Below, piece by piece: positions 13,312 to 20,620 of a stretch of DNA of 20,620 bases. How positions within the stretch are numbered: the stretch's first letter is position 1; every line of letters begins with the position of its first letter. Both the position numbers and the translations under genes were made by a program. The notes beneath the pieces are model-generated. The model ran no database searches, was not told where the DNA came from, and saw nothing but the letters and a program-made list of their open reading frames with translations. The DNA lies in contig DBBW01000013.1 of assembly GCA_002292405.1 (NCBI GenBank), positions 41,144-61,763 of the forward strand, read 5' to 3'. Source of the DNA: Flavobacteriales bacterium UBA974. GTDB lineage: Bacteria; Bacteroidota; Bacteroidia; Flavobacteriales_D; Sanyastnellaceae.

Positions 13312-16300
13312 ATGAGAAATTTGCTATTAATTTTAGGTTTGTTTTTTACGATTCATCTTGTAGAAGGTCAGGTTGTAATAAATGAATTTTCATGTTCTAA
13401 CTACACTCTTGGTGTGGGAGGGGACAATGAAGATTTCATCGAATTCTACAATCCGGGTGTTGCTCCTTTTGATATTGGAGGTTATTTTTTAAGTGATAAC
13501 CCTGCCAATCCTGATAAATTTGAAATTCCAGCTGGGACTTTTGTTCCCGCGGGTGGGTATCTCCTTGTGATGTGCTCTGGAGAAGGTGAACTTCTGCCTA
13601 ATCTGTATATTGGAGGGAATCTGAATACGAATTTTAAAATCAATCAATGTCAGGGTGAATCCATTGTATTCAGTGATCCATCAGAATCGATTTTAGAACA
13701 ATATGATTTCGTGACCAACATTGGCACCACACAAGCTGATCACAGTTGGGCGCGAAGCACCGATGGAGCATCAGATTGGGAAATTTGTGTGGTCCCATCT
13801 CCAGAGGTCGCGAATGGCACCGACCCCTTTGATATGTACACGGGATATGCTCCAACACCAACCTTTGACGTGGAGTCTGGCTACCATGTTGGTGCCCTTA
13901 CTGTCTCGCTTTCCACTCCAGCTGGCTATGACATTTACTATACCCTGGACGGTTACACTCCCAATGAGGGAAGTACATTGTACACTGGCCCCATTGGTTT
14001 GACTGAAACAACAGTTGTTAGAGCAGTTGCATTTGATCCAAATGACGATGTTCCTCCGAGCAAAGCCCCGAGTTATATTGCAACCAACACTTATTTTTTG
14101 GGCGCAGATGCCCACACGATCCCGGTGGTTTCCGTCAGCGGTAATGGTCAAGAGGATGGCGCATGGGGAGGGGGGGCAGGAGAAGCTGCGCATGTTGAGT
14201 TTTTTCATTCTGATGGCACCTTTTGGGTGGAGGCAACAGGGGACAGTAACGAGCACGGGAACGACAGCAATGCATATGGTCAAAGAGGCTTTGACTGCAT
14301 CATTCGAGATCAAATGGGCTACAACCACGCGTTTGAAGCCGAGATGTTTCATGAAAAAAACAGAGATGAATTTCAGAGGTTAATATTTAAGGCAGCAGCT
14401 AATGATAATTACCCTTTCGAACCAGGAGCTCACATTAGAGATGCATATGTTCATACACTTAGTCATCAGGCAGGACTTAAATTAGACGAGCGCACTTCAG
14501 AAAGCTGTATCGTTTATCTCAATGGTCAGTATTGGGGCGTTTATGAATATCGTGAGAAGGTTGATGATATAGATTTTACAACTGAATACTATGACCAGCC
14601 TAGACATTTCGTTGACTTCTTAAAAACATGGGGTGGAACTTGGGAGGAATATGGCTCTGGAAATGATTGGTACACTCTGGTAAACTTTGTTACAAGCCAG
14701 GATATGACAGATGCGGCTAATTACGATTACGTCACCACCCAACTTCACCCACTGAGCTTGATAGACTATTTCGTACTTAATAGTTATGTTGTGGCTATGG
14801 ATTGGCTCAATTGGAATACAGCTTGGTGGAGAGGAAGGCACCCAGATGGAGGTGCTAAGAGATGGAGATATGCGCTTTGGGATATGGACGCGACATTTGG
14901 ACATTACGTGAATTATACAGGAATCCCTGATACAGGAGCTACTGCAGATCCATGTAACCCTGAGCAGATGGGAGATGTTGGAGGGCAGGGACATATTCCT
15001 GTTCTCAATGCTTTGCTTGATAACGAAACATTTTACGCGACATATGTTAACCGTTGGGCAGATTTAGGGAACACCTATTTCACTTGTGATTATATGCAAG
15101 CTGTTCTTGACAGTATGGTTCAGGTGATCGAACCTGAAATGCCAAGACAATGCGATAGATGGGGAGGAAATGTAGGTGGTTGGCAAAATGAGCTTCAAGA
15201 GCTCAGAGAATTTATTGATGATCGTTGTGAATCAGAACTGCTTTCAGGTATGGAAGACTGCTACGATGTCACACCCGCAACACTTACCCTTGAAATTGTA
15301 GGTCAAGGTGATGTTCAAATAAATACTGTAGATATTACACCTTTAGAAAGTCCATTTAGTGGTTTTTATTTCGAGGAGCTTCCAGTTAATCTTACTGCTG
15401 AAGAAAATTATGGAGTTCAGTTTTTGTACTGGGAAATAACATCTGGTTCCGCGACTTTAGCGGATCCATCAAATTTAGAGTGGGAAGTTAATCTCGAGGG
15501 CGATATTACCATCGTAGCTCACTTCGGAATCCCTGTGCCGCCAGAAGATATCACCTTCAATGTTGATCCTGCAGGAGCAGGGTCAATTGTCTTAGACGGG
15601 GTGCTAATTACGGATTACCCATCAACACAAACTCTAACAGTGAGCGGTCATTCAATGCAAGCTGTACCGTTAAATCAATGGTGGGAGTTTTCTCATTGGA
15701 CTTCATCCAATGATGTGAATACGATCGACCCAGATATGAATTTATCTGATGCAACTCTTCAAGTAGTCCAGCCCGGAATGGTAACGGCAACTTTTATTTA
15801 CATTGAGCATACTGAATTAGAAGTTGAGGTGAGACCCGAAGGTTCAGGGGCCGTTACAGTTGTAAATACAGCTTACGTAGATGATTATTGGACTTCTGGA
15901 TTAGTAACAGATGGCCCACTTATTTTCAAAGCTTCCCCTGCAGATCAGTGGGAATTTGATAGATGGGAAGTCTTAGTTACCGACCCCTCCCCAAGCGATA
16001 GGAGTCCCAGTATGGCTCTCAATTTGGAAGGAGTCCCTTACGAAAATGTAGTAGCATACTTTAAGGAGGTAGAATTTAGACTTTTTATACCTAACGCATT
16101 CACTCCTGATAATGATGGTGTAAACGATAGTTTTCTTCCTTTAGGCCAAGGGTTCACTTCCGAACAGTATCGTTTTACAGTGCTTAACCGTTGGGGAGAA
16201 GTTGTGTTTGAAACAACGAATCCAGAGACGCCTTGGATAGGTGAAAACAACTTAAATGGAGGTGAACACTTCGTCCCTGACGGAGTTTATATGTACTCAG

Positions 16301-16368
16301 TTACAGCACTTGGATCTCATGATTTAAGTTCCTCAACCTATAGAGGTTACATTACGATTGTGAGGTAG
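13312..16368 (+). CDS. Lamin-tail / CotH kinase / InlB-like repeat protein with T9SS type B sorting domain
   Basis: The 1018-residue exported protein has a signal peptide (1-19), a lamin-tail domain (about 20-140, VVINEFSCSN...DFIEFYNPG), a chitobiase C-terminal-like domain (about 182-263, YDIYYTLDGYTPNEGS), and a CotH kinase region (about 265-640). The CotH part has GQYWGVYEYREKVDD (405-419) and RWRYALWDMDATFG (517-530), with the WDxD acidic pair expected for metal binding. Three divergent InlB B-like modules follow (about 655-738, 745-828, 833-917), each with a WEF.HW/WE..W core and ending A.F. Residues 925-1018 (FIPNAFTPDNDGVNDSF ... VYMYSVTA) form the gliding-motility-associated type B T9SS sorting domain. 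CotH proteins of spores phosphorylate coat proteins; here an extracellular kinase is inferred. It lies 42 bp after the lysyl oxidase gene without a visible terminator between them, so co-transcription is likely. Its last 17 bases overlap the convergent gene. Confidence 0.9.
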   Translation: MRNLLLILGLFFTIHLVEGQVVINEFSCSNYTLGVGGDNEDFIEFYNPGVAPFDIGGYFLSDNPANPDKFEIPAGTFVPAGGYLLVMCSGEGELLPNLYIGGNLNTNFKINQCQGESIVFSDPSESILEQYDFVTNIGTTQADHSWARSTDGASDWEICVVPSPEVANGTDPFDMYTGYAPTPTFDVESGYHVGALTVSLSTPAGYDIYYTLDGYTPNEGSTLYTGPIGLTETTVVRAVAFDPNDDVPPSKAPSYIATNTYFLGADAHTIPVVSVSGNGQEDGAWGGGAGEAAHVEFFHSDGTFWVEATGDSNEHGNDSNAYGQRGFDCIIRDQMGYNHAFEAEMFHEKNRDEFQRLIFKAAANDNYPFEPGAHIRDAYVHTLSHQAGLKLDERTSESCIVYLNGQYWGVYEYREKVDDIDFTTEYYDQPRHFVDFLKTWGGTWEEYGSGNDWYTLVNFVTSQDMTDAANYDYVTTQLHPLSLIDYFVLNSYVVAMDWLNWNTAWWRGRHPDGGAKRWRYALWDMDATFGHYVNYTGIPDTGATADPCNPEQMGDVGGQGHIPVLNALLDNETFYATYVNRWADLGNTYFTCDYMQAVLDSMVQVIEPEMPRQCDRWGGNVGGWQNELQELREFIDDRCESELLSGMEDCYDVTPATLTLEIVGQGDVQINTVDITPLESPFSGFYFEELPVNLTAEENYGVQFLYWEITSGSATLADPSNLEWEVNLEGDITIVAHFGIPVPPEDITFNVDPAGAGSIVLDGVLITDYPSTQTLTVSGHSMQAVPLNQWWEFSHWTSSNDVNTIDPDMNLSDATLQVVQPGMVTATFIYIEHTELEVEVRPEGSGAVTVVNTAYVDDYWTSGLVTDGPLIFKASPADQWEFDRWEVLVTDPSPSDRSPSMALNLEGVPYENVVAYFKEVEFRLFIPNAFTPDNDGVNDSFLPLGQGFTSEQYRFTVLNRWGEVVFETTNPETPWIGENNLNGGEHFVPDGVYMYSVTALGSHDLSSSTYRGYITIVR

Positions 16369-16798
16369 GATTTTGTTTGAGAATTGCTTTCATCTTAAGT
16401 AATATTCGAAAACCTAAAATGGCTGAAGGGATATAAATAATTACTTCTGCTACCTTAAACCAAACAGGGTGAGATGTGATCGAAATTAAATTTATCATTG
16501 CAAAGCACAGCATCATTGCACCTACTGCAGTTGCTGTTATGGGGCGAGTCTCTCCTGCAAAAAGCGTAGCTATAAATCCCGCGATCAGAGTCCCAATTGA
16601 GTGAGCGAAAAGTAAAATGAAGAAAGCGCCAACAGGTAAATTTGCAATAAATGCCGAAAACGCTTCCACCTCAATCATGTCAGGAACATCTTGGTATATA
16701 GTCAAGTTTTCATGGCCGAGTCTTTCAATAAAAAAACTCACAAGACCACCAACTGTTATTCCGAGAATGAAGCTAAATATCTTTCTAAGTATTTTCAT
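16352..16798 (-). CDS. Small four-helix membrane protein of unknown function
   Basis: The 148-residue product has four hydrophobic segments: about 5-25, 50-80, 84-108 and 112-135. The stretch FSAFIANLPVGAFFILLFAH and the following GTLIAGFIATLFAGE resemble a widespread family of uncharacterised bacterial four-helix proteins; no function is known to me. A short basic tail (KMKAILKQNP) should face the cytoplasm. It starts 15 bp after the icmF stop codon and is most likely the second gene of that transcript. Its final 17 bases overlap the end of the CotH gene on the other strand. I saw no terminator hairpin for either gene there. Nothing in the sequence ties it functionally to the mutase. Confidence 0.78.
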   Translation of the reverse strand: MKILRKIFSFILGITVGGLVSFFIERLGHENLTIYQDVPDMIEVEAFSAFIANLPVGAFFILLFAHSIGTLIAGFIATLFAGETRPITATAVGAMMLCFAMINLISITSHPVWFKVAEVIIYIPSAILGFRILLKMKAILKQNPTSQS

Positions 16799-16813
16799 CC
16801 GTAAGTGACTTAC

Positions 16814-19800
16814 TTACATATTTCTTCGGTACGCCCCACCAACTTGGAACATAGCATTGGTAATTTCACCTAAAGAAGCCACTTTTCCAGCTTCTATGAT
16901 CTCCTCAAAGATGTTCCCTCCAGACACAGCAGCGCTTTGGATTTTAGAAATAGCTTCAGTTGCTTTCGATCCAGTTGATTTGTGTAAATTCTTCAGGTTT
17001 CGAAGTTGAATTTGTTTTTCTTTTTCTGTTGCACGAATAACTTCGCCTGGAATGATTGTCGGAGAACCATTCTTACTAAGGAACGTGTTTACTCCTATTA
17101 TTTCGTATTCGCCTGTATGTTTCAGCGTCTCGTAATACAGACTTTCTTCTTGAATTTTTGATCTCTGGTACATCGTTTCCATCGCGCCTAAAACACCTCC
17201 TCGTTCTGTGATACGGTCAAATTCTAAAAGAACAGCTTCCTCTACAAGGTCAGTGAGTTCTTCCATGATGTAGGATCCTTGCATCGGATTTTCGTTCATT
17301 GCCAGTCCCAACTCCTTGTTGATGATTAACTGAATCGCCATGGCACGTCGAACTGACCCCTCGGTAGGAGTGGTGATCGCTTCGTCATATGCATTCGTGT
17401 GTAACGAGTTGCAGTTGTCGTAGATCGCATACAAAGCCTGCAATGTGGTACGGATGTCGTTGAAGTCGATTTCCTGTGCGTGTAATGAGCGTCCTGAAGT
17501 TTGGATGTGGTACTTCATCATCTGCGCTCTTGGCGACGCCTCGTATTTCTCTCTCATCGCTTTTGCCCAAATCTTTCTTGCCACTCTCCCTATCACAGCG
17601 TACTCCGGATCGACTCCGTTAGAGAAGAAAAAACTGAGATTAGGACCAAAAGCATTAATGTCCATTCCCCTGCTTAGGTAATACTCAACATAGGTAAATC
17701 CGTTTGCTAAAGTAAAGGCAAGCTGAGTGATCGGATTTGCTCCGGCTTCTGCAATGTGGTATCCACTTATGGAAACAGAATAGAAATTCCTCACTTTCTG
17801 ATCGATAAAGTATTGCTGTACATCACCCATCAGTCTTAGGGCAAATTCAGTAGAGAATATACACGTATTCTGAGCTTGGTCTTCTTTGAGAATGTCTGCT
17901 TGAACAGTACCTCTGACTGACGTTAATGCCTCGGCTTTGAGACGAGCATAGGTTTTCGCATCTAGAACATCATCTCCGCTACATCCAAGGAGCATGAGGC
18001 CTAGTCCGTTATTACCTTCGGGAAGAGTGCCTTCGTATTGAGGACGTTCTAACCCATTGGCATCCCATTTAGCCTTAAGTACTTTTTCTACTTTAGATTC
18101 TAAGTTGTTTTTGCGAATGAATTTCTCGCATGTTTGGTCTATTGCAGCGTTAAGAAAAAAAGCAAGTAACATAGGCGCTGGGCCATTGATGGTCATAGAG
18201 ACACTTGTCGTGGCTGAGCAAAGGTCGAAACCGCTGTACAGTTTTTTTGCATCGTCTAAGCTGCAGATACTCACTCCAGCATTTCCAATTTTACCATATA
18301 TATCAGGACGCTCGGCAGGATCATTTCCGTATAAAGTTACAGAATCGAAGGCTGTAGAGAGTCTCTTTGCTGGCATGCCTAAAGAGACGTAGTGGAATCG
18401 CTTGTTTGTACGTTCCGGGCCACCTTCTCCGGCGAACATTCTCGTGGGATCCTCACCAGTACGTTTGAACGGGTATATTCCTGCCGTGTACGGAAACGAT
18501 CCGGGAAGATTTTCTTGTGCAGCGTATTTAACAAGATCGCTCCATCCCGTTAAAGTGGGGAGGGCTACTTTAGAGACCCTCTTGTTTGAGAGCGAAGTTC
18601 GCTTGGTAGGTATTTGGATTTCTTTCCCCCGTACTTCATAACTAAATACTTCATCAGAGTAACGAGCTTTTAGCGTAGGCCAATCTTCTAGCCATGCAAG
18701 CATCTTCGAATCCATCTCAAGCCTTACTTCTTCAACCTTAGCTTGAACAGCAGCTTGAATTTCAGCGTCGCCTGAAAATTCAGAAGCAGAATCCTGAAGT
18801 GATTGAAGGCGACCAGCTACTGCTGCTTGTTTTGCCGCCCACTTGTCATATGATCTGTTAGCCTCGGCGATCTCACTTAAATATCTTACTCTAGCGGGAG
18901 GGATGATGAAGATCTTCTCACTTTTTTCATCCGTGCTGTCATTTTCTGAAACGCTCGATAGTTCAGCTCCAGTTTTATTCACGATCTCTTCTATTAATTT
19001 CAAATAGAGTTCGTTCGTCCCAGGATCGTTAAACTGAGAAGCGATAGTGCTAATAATAGGTAGTTCGTCATCCTTTGATTCCCAAAGATCGTGGTTGCGC
19101 TTAAACTGTTTTCGCACATCTCGAATAGCATCCTGCGCCCCTCGTTTGTCCGATTTGTTAATTGCCACGACATCGGCGAAGTCTAGCATGTCAATTTTCT
19201 CTAGCTGTGTAGCGGCACCGAATTCGGGCGTCATGATATAGAGTGCCACATCGCTGTGTTCCATAATTTCGGTATCGCTTTGGCCTATACCTGAAGTTTC
19301 TAAAATAATGAGATCAAACTTAGCAGCCTTTAACACATTTAACGCTTCCGACACGTGTTTGGATAAAGCCAAATTCGACTGACGAGTCGCCAGAGAGCGC
19401 ATGTAAACTCTTTCATTATTAATGGAGTTCATGCGGATTCTGTCACCTAATAAAGCCCCGCCAGTTTTGCGTTTCGAAGGGTCAACAGAAACTAGTGCAA
19501 TTCGTTTATCAGGTAAATCTGCAAGAAATCTTCTAACGAGTTCATCGACCATGGAAGATTTCCCAGACCCCCCGGTTCCGGTGATTCCCAAAACGGGAAT
19601 ATCCGGTAATTCTGGGTAAATTGAGGTAAACTCCACAGCAAATGCCTCCGTGTCATTTTCAGCAGCAGTGATAGAGCGAGCGATATCCCGTATGTTTCTT
19701 TCTCCTAATCTTTCTAAGGCTCCTTCAAGATCATTGATTGCAGGAACCGTTTTATAATCAGATCTCTCTACTAAGTCATTGATCATCCCTTGCAATCCCA

Positions 19801-20188
19801 GTTCACGCCCATCGTCAGGATGATAAATGCGCTCAATACCATAATCTTGTAGCTCTGCAATCTCCTCTGGCAGAATCGTTCCTCCTCCACCCCCAAAGAT
19901 CCTAATGTGTCCTGCTCCGCGTTCCTCGAGGAGGTCCTTCATATACTTAAAATACTCATTGTGACCACCTTGATAAGATGTCATCGCAATAGCTTGAGCA
20001 TCTTCTTGTATAGCTGTATTCACAACCTCGTCAACGCTCCTATCATGGCCTAAATGAATTACCTCGCAACCTGTGCGCTGTATGATTCTCCGCATTATGT
20101 TTATCGCGGCATCATGTCCGTCAAACAGGCTGGCAGCGGAAACTATTCTGACTTTGTTTTTAGGTTTGTAAGGCTTCGGAACTTCCAT
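16814..20188 (-). CDS. icmF: Fused isobutyryl-CoA mutase (IcmF)
   Basis: This 1124-residue cytoplasmic enzyme uses adenosylcobalamin to interconvert isobutyryl-CoA and n-butyryl-CoA. Order of domains: B12-binding (about 12-140, with [10 protein letters not shown], His25 as the lower cobalt ligand); a MeaB-type GTPase chaperone (about 195-405) with P-loop GTGGSGKSS (204-212), ETSGIGQSD (297-305) and NKSD (344-347); a linker (about 425-520); and the substrate-binding mutase barrel (about 540-1110). Phe585 (PTRMFAGEG) and Gln773 (KEDQAQNTC) stand where methylmalonyl-CoA mutase has Tyr and Arg, the known signature of IcmF. The domain order and length also fit IcmF and not MutA/MutB. A role in valine or branched-chain acyl-CoA breakdown is likely. 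Starting at the ATG at 20188 keeps the whole B12 domain. A perfect TATTTTTG element (20211-20218) lies 22 bases upstream. The four-helix gene follows after 15 bp. Confidence 0.95.
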   Translation of the reverse strand: MEVPKPYKPKNKVRIVSAASLFDGHDAAINIMRRIIQRTGCEVIHLGHDRSVDEVVNTAIQEDAQAIAMTSYQGGHNEYFKYMKDLLEERGAGHIRIFGGGGGTILPEEIAELQDYGIERIYHPDDGRELGLQGMINDLVERSDYKTVPAINDLEGALERLGERNIRDIARSITAAENDTEAFAVEFTSIYPELPDIPVLGITGTGGSGKSSMVDELVRRFLADLPDKRIALVSVDPSKRKTGGALLGDRIRMNSINNERVYMRSLATRQSNLALSKHVSEALNVLKAAKFDLIILETSGIGQSDTEIMEHSDVALYIMTPEFGAATQLEKIDMLDFADVVAINKSDKRGAQDAIRDVRKQFKRNHDLWESKDDELPIISTIASQFNDPGTNELYLKLIEEIVNKTGAELSSVSENDSTDEKSEKIFIIPPARVRYLSEIAEANRSYDKWAAKQAAVAGRLQSLQDSASEFSGDAEIQAAVQAKVEEVRLEMDSKMLAWLEDWPTLKARYSDEVFSYEVRGKEIQIPTKRTSLSNKRVSKVALPTLTGWSDLVKYAAQENLPGSFPYTAGIYPFKRTGEDPTRMFAGEGGPERTNKRFHYVSLGMPAKRLSTAFDSVTLYGNDPAERPDIYGKIGNAGVSICSLDDAKKLYSGFDLCSATTSVSMTINGPAPMLLAFFLNAAIDQTCEKFIRKNNLESKVEKVLKAKWDANGLERPQYEGTLPEGNNGLGLMLLGCSGDDVLDAKTYARLKAEALTSVRGTVQADILKEDQAQNTCIFSTEFALRLMGDVQQYFIDQKVRNFYSVSISGYHIAEAGANPITQLAFTLANGFTYVEYYLSRGMDINAFGPNLSFFFSNGVDPEYAVIGRVARKIWAKAMREKYEASPRAQMMKYHIQTSGRSLHAQEIDFNDIRTTLQALYAIYDNCNSLHTNAYDEAITTPTEGSVRRAMAIQLIINKELGLAMNENPMQGSYIMEELTDLVEEAVLLEFDRITERGGVLGAMETMYQRSKIQEESLYYETLKHTGEYEIIGVNTFLSKNGSPTIIPGEVIRATEKEKQIQLRNLKNLHKSTGSKATEAISKIQSAAVSGGNIFEEIIEAGKVASLGEITNAMFQVGGAYRRNM

Positions 20189-20210
20189 GAGTATTCATCA
20201 ATTTCAATCG

Positions 20211-20218
20211 CAAAAATA
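20211..20218 (-). promoter_or_regulatory. Bacteroidota -7 promoter element (TATTTTTG) for icmF
   Basis: On the minus strand TATTTTTG is an exact match to TAnnTTTG and lies 22 bases before the icmF ATG, leaving a leader of roughly 18 bases. A TTG -33 element at the usual distance is not evident. Confidence 0.5.
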
Positions 20219-20366
20219 GGCTAAAGATGATGGGGCACCCTTTTCAGATAAGCTCATTACAAAACTATTTCTTTAGTCTGAGAAAAAACTTTTTTTAATC
20301 TTTTCACACCAATTCTCACTTTTCACTCGTTTTAATAGCATTAATCCGTTATTTTGCGCTCTTGAA

Positions 20367-20394
20367 TTGAACACCGTTTTCATTTGTATATTTC
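20367..20394 (+). promoter_or_regulatory. Candidate promoter for the last gene (TTG, 17 bp, TATATTTC)
   Basis: TTG at 20367-20369 and TATATTTC at 20387-20394 (seven of eight with TAnnTTTG) are separated by 17 bases, within the range of Bacteroidota -33/-7 promoters. The ATG is at 20405. The rest of the 216-bp region between icmF and this gene is AT-rich and holds a repeated CTTTTCAC (20300-20307, 20319-20326) but no gene that I can see. Confidence 0.35.
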
Positions 20395-20404
20395 TAATAC
20401 TTGC

Positions 20405-20620
20405 ATGAACTTTAGAATAATAATTGTACTGCTTTCTGTTATTTTGTCTTCATCTTCTGTAATGGCTCAGATGACAGGAATAGCTATTGAAGTAGATACT
20501 GCTTTCTACGGTGTTGATACACCTACACCTGACGACACGTTTGATGTATTAGGCGAGCTTGATGGTTATGTAACGTATAAAGTATACGCTGAGTTTACGA
20601 ATACAACGGATGTTTTGAGT
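20405..20620 (+). CDS. Secreted protein, N-terminal 72 residues (3'-partial)
   Basis: An ATG at 20405 opens a frame that runs off the window after 72 codons. The first 22 residues (MNFRIIIVLLSVILSSSSVM, then AQ) form a signal peptide probably cut before the Gln. The mature part is acidic and begins a beta-rich domain: IEVDTAFYGVDTPTPDDTFD, then YVTYKVYAEFTNTTDVLS. This beginning resembles the first strands of the 190-residue central domain of the repeat protein at the left edge (YEVVSSDP ... [16 protein letters not shown]). The function is not known, and whether a T9SS sorting domain follows cannot be seen. It is divergent from icmF, with 216 bp between start codons. Confidence 0.75.
   Translation, partial: MNFRIIIVLLSVILSSSSVMAQMTGIAIEVDTAFYGVDTPTPDDTFDVLGELDGYVTYKVYAEFTNTTDVLS

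Noticed and set aside
13771..14352. 193-codon minus-strand frame and plus-strand frames 13721-14002 and 14015-14383 as separate genes or a frameshift in the CotH gene
   Set aside because: The main frame is continuous and keeps domain order across the region; the others encode no recognisable domain and arise from the higher GC of this stretch.
16814..20188. Methylmalonyl-CoA mutase large subunit
   Set aside because: The fused B12-GTPase-mutase order and the Phe/Gln substrate residues fit IcmF better than MutA/MutB.

Overview
The window looks like a chromosome segment from a marine member of the Bacteroidota, probably a Flavobacteriales (Cryomorphaceae/Crocinitomicaceae-like) lineage; the exact lineage is inferred. 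The signs are three proteins ending in type IX secretion (T9SS) sorting domains (two type A, one gliding-motility-associated type B), Cys/Asp-rich GCTD...DDGSC repeats, an S46 dipeptidyl peptidase, promoter-like TAnnTT[T/C]G elements very close to start codons, no clear Shine-Dalgarno sequences, and moderately AT-rich DNA. I saw no tRNA, rRNA, CRISPR array, insertion sequence or attachment site.

Layout. Positions 1-1524 (+) are the 3' part of a secreted Cys/Asp-rich repeat protein, closed by a strong UUCG-loop terminator. Next come an SLC45-like sugar MFS transporter (1637-3001, +) and a stand-alone GTP cyclohydrolase II, ribA (3038-3637, +), which converges on a DUF819 membrane protein (3650-4921, -). 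A minus-strand pair follows: yaaA (5745-6542), then an FKBP-type prolyl isomerase lipoprotein (5031-5735), with a terminator behind it. yaaA is divergent, only 22 bp away, from a T9SS multidomain surface protein (6565-8448, +). That gene is followed after 22 bp by an S46 peptidase with the DPP11-type specificity arginine (8471-10651, +). The 230 bp gap after it hides a 35-residue single-span membrane ORF (10687-10794, -). Two large secreted proteins come next: a T9SS lysyl oxidase carrying dockerin-like repeats (10882-13269, +) and a 1018-residue lamin-tail/CotH-kinase/InlB-like/T9SS type B protein (13312-16368, +). The CotH gene overlaps tail-to-tail with a small four-helix membrane protein gene (16352-16798, -), which lies 15 bp downstream of icmF, the fused isobutyryl-CoA mutase (16814-20188, -). 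The last gene (20405 to the edge, +) is a secreted protein cut by the window.

How the genes may work together. Positions 6565-16368 form a run of four plus-strand exported proteins, broken only by the tiny minus-strand ORF. It combines peptide scavenging (DPP11) with two enzymes able to modify proteins outside the cell: a copper/quinone lysyl oxidase and a CotH-type secretory kinase, 42 bp apart. Together with the Cys-rich repeat protein at the left edge, which has no lysine in its visible 507 residues and ends in a dockerin-like loop, this suggests, as a hypothesis, a cell-surface or matrix assembly locus in which secreted proteins are cross-linked and phosphorylated. The flanking genes (ribA, yaaA, FKBP, MFS, DUF819, icmF) look like ordinary metabolism, stress and folding genes.
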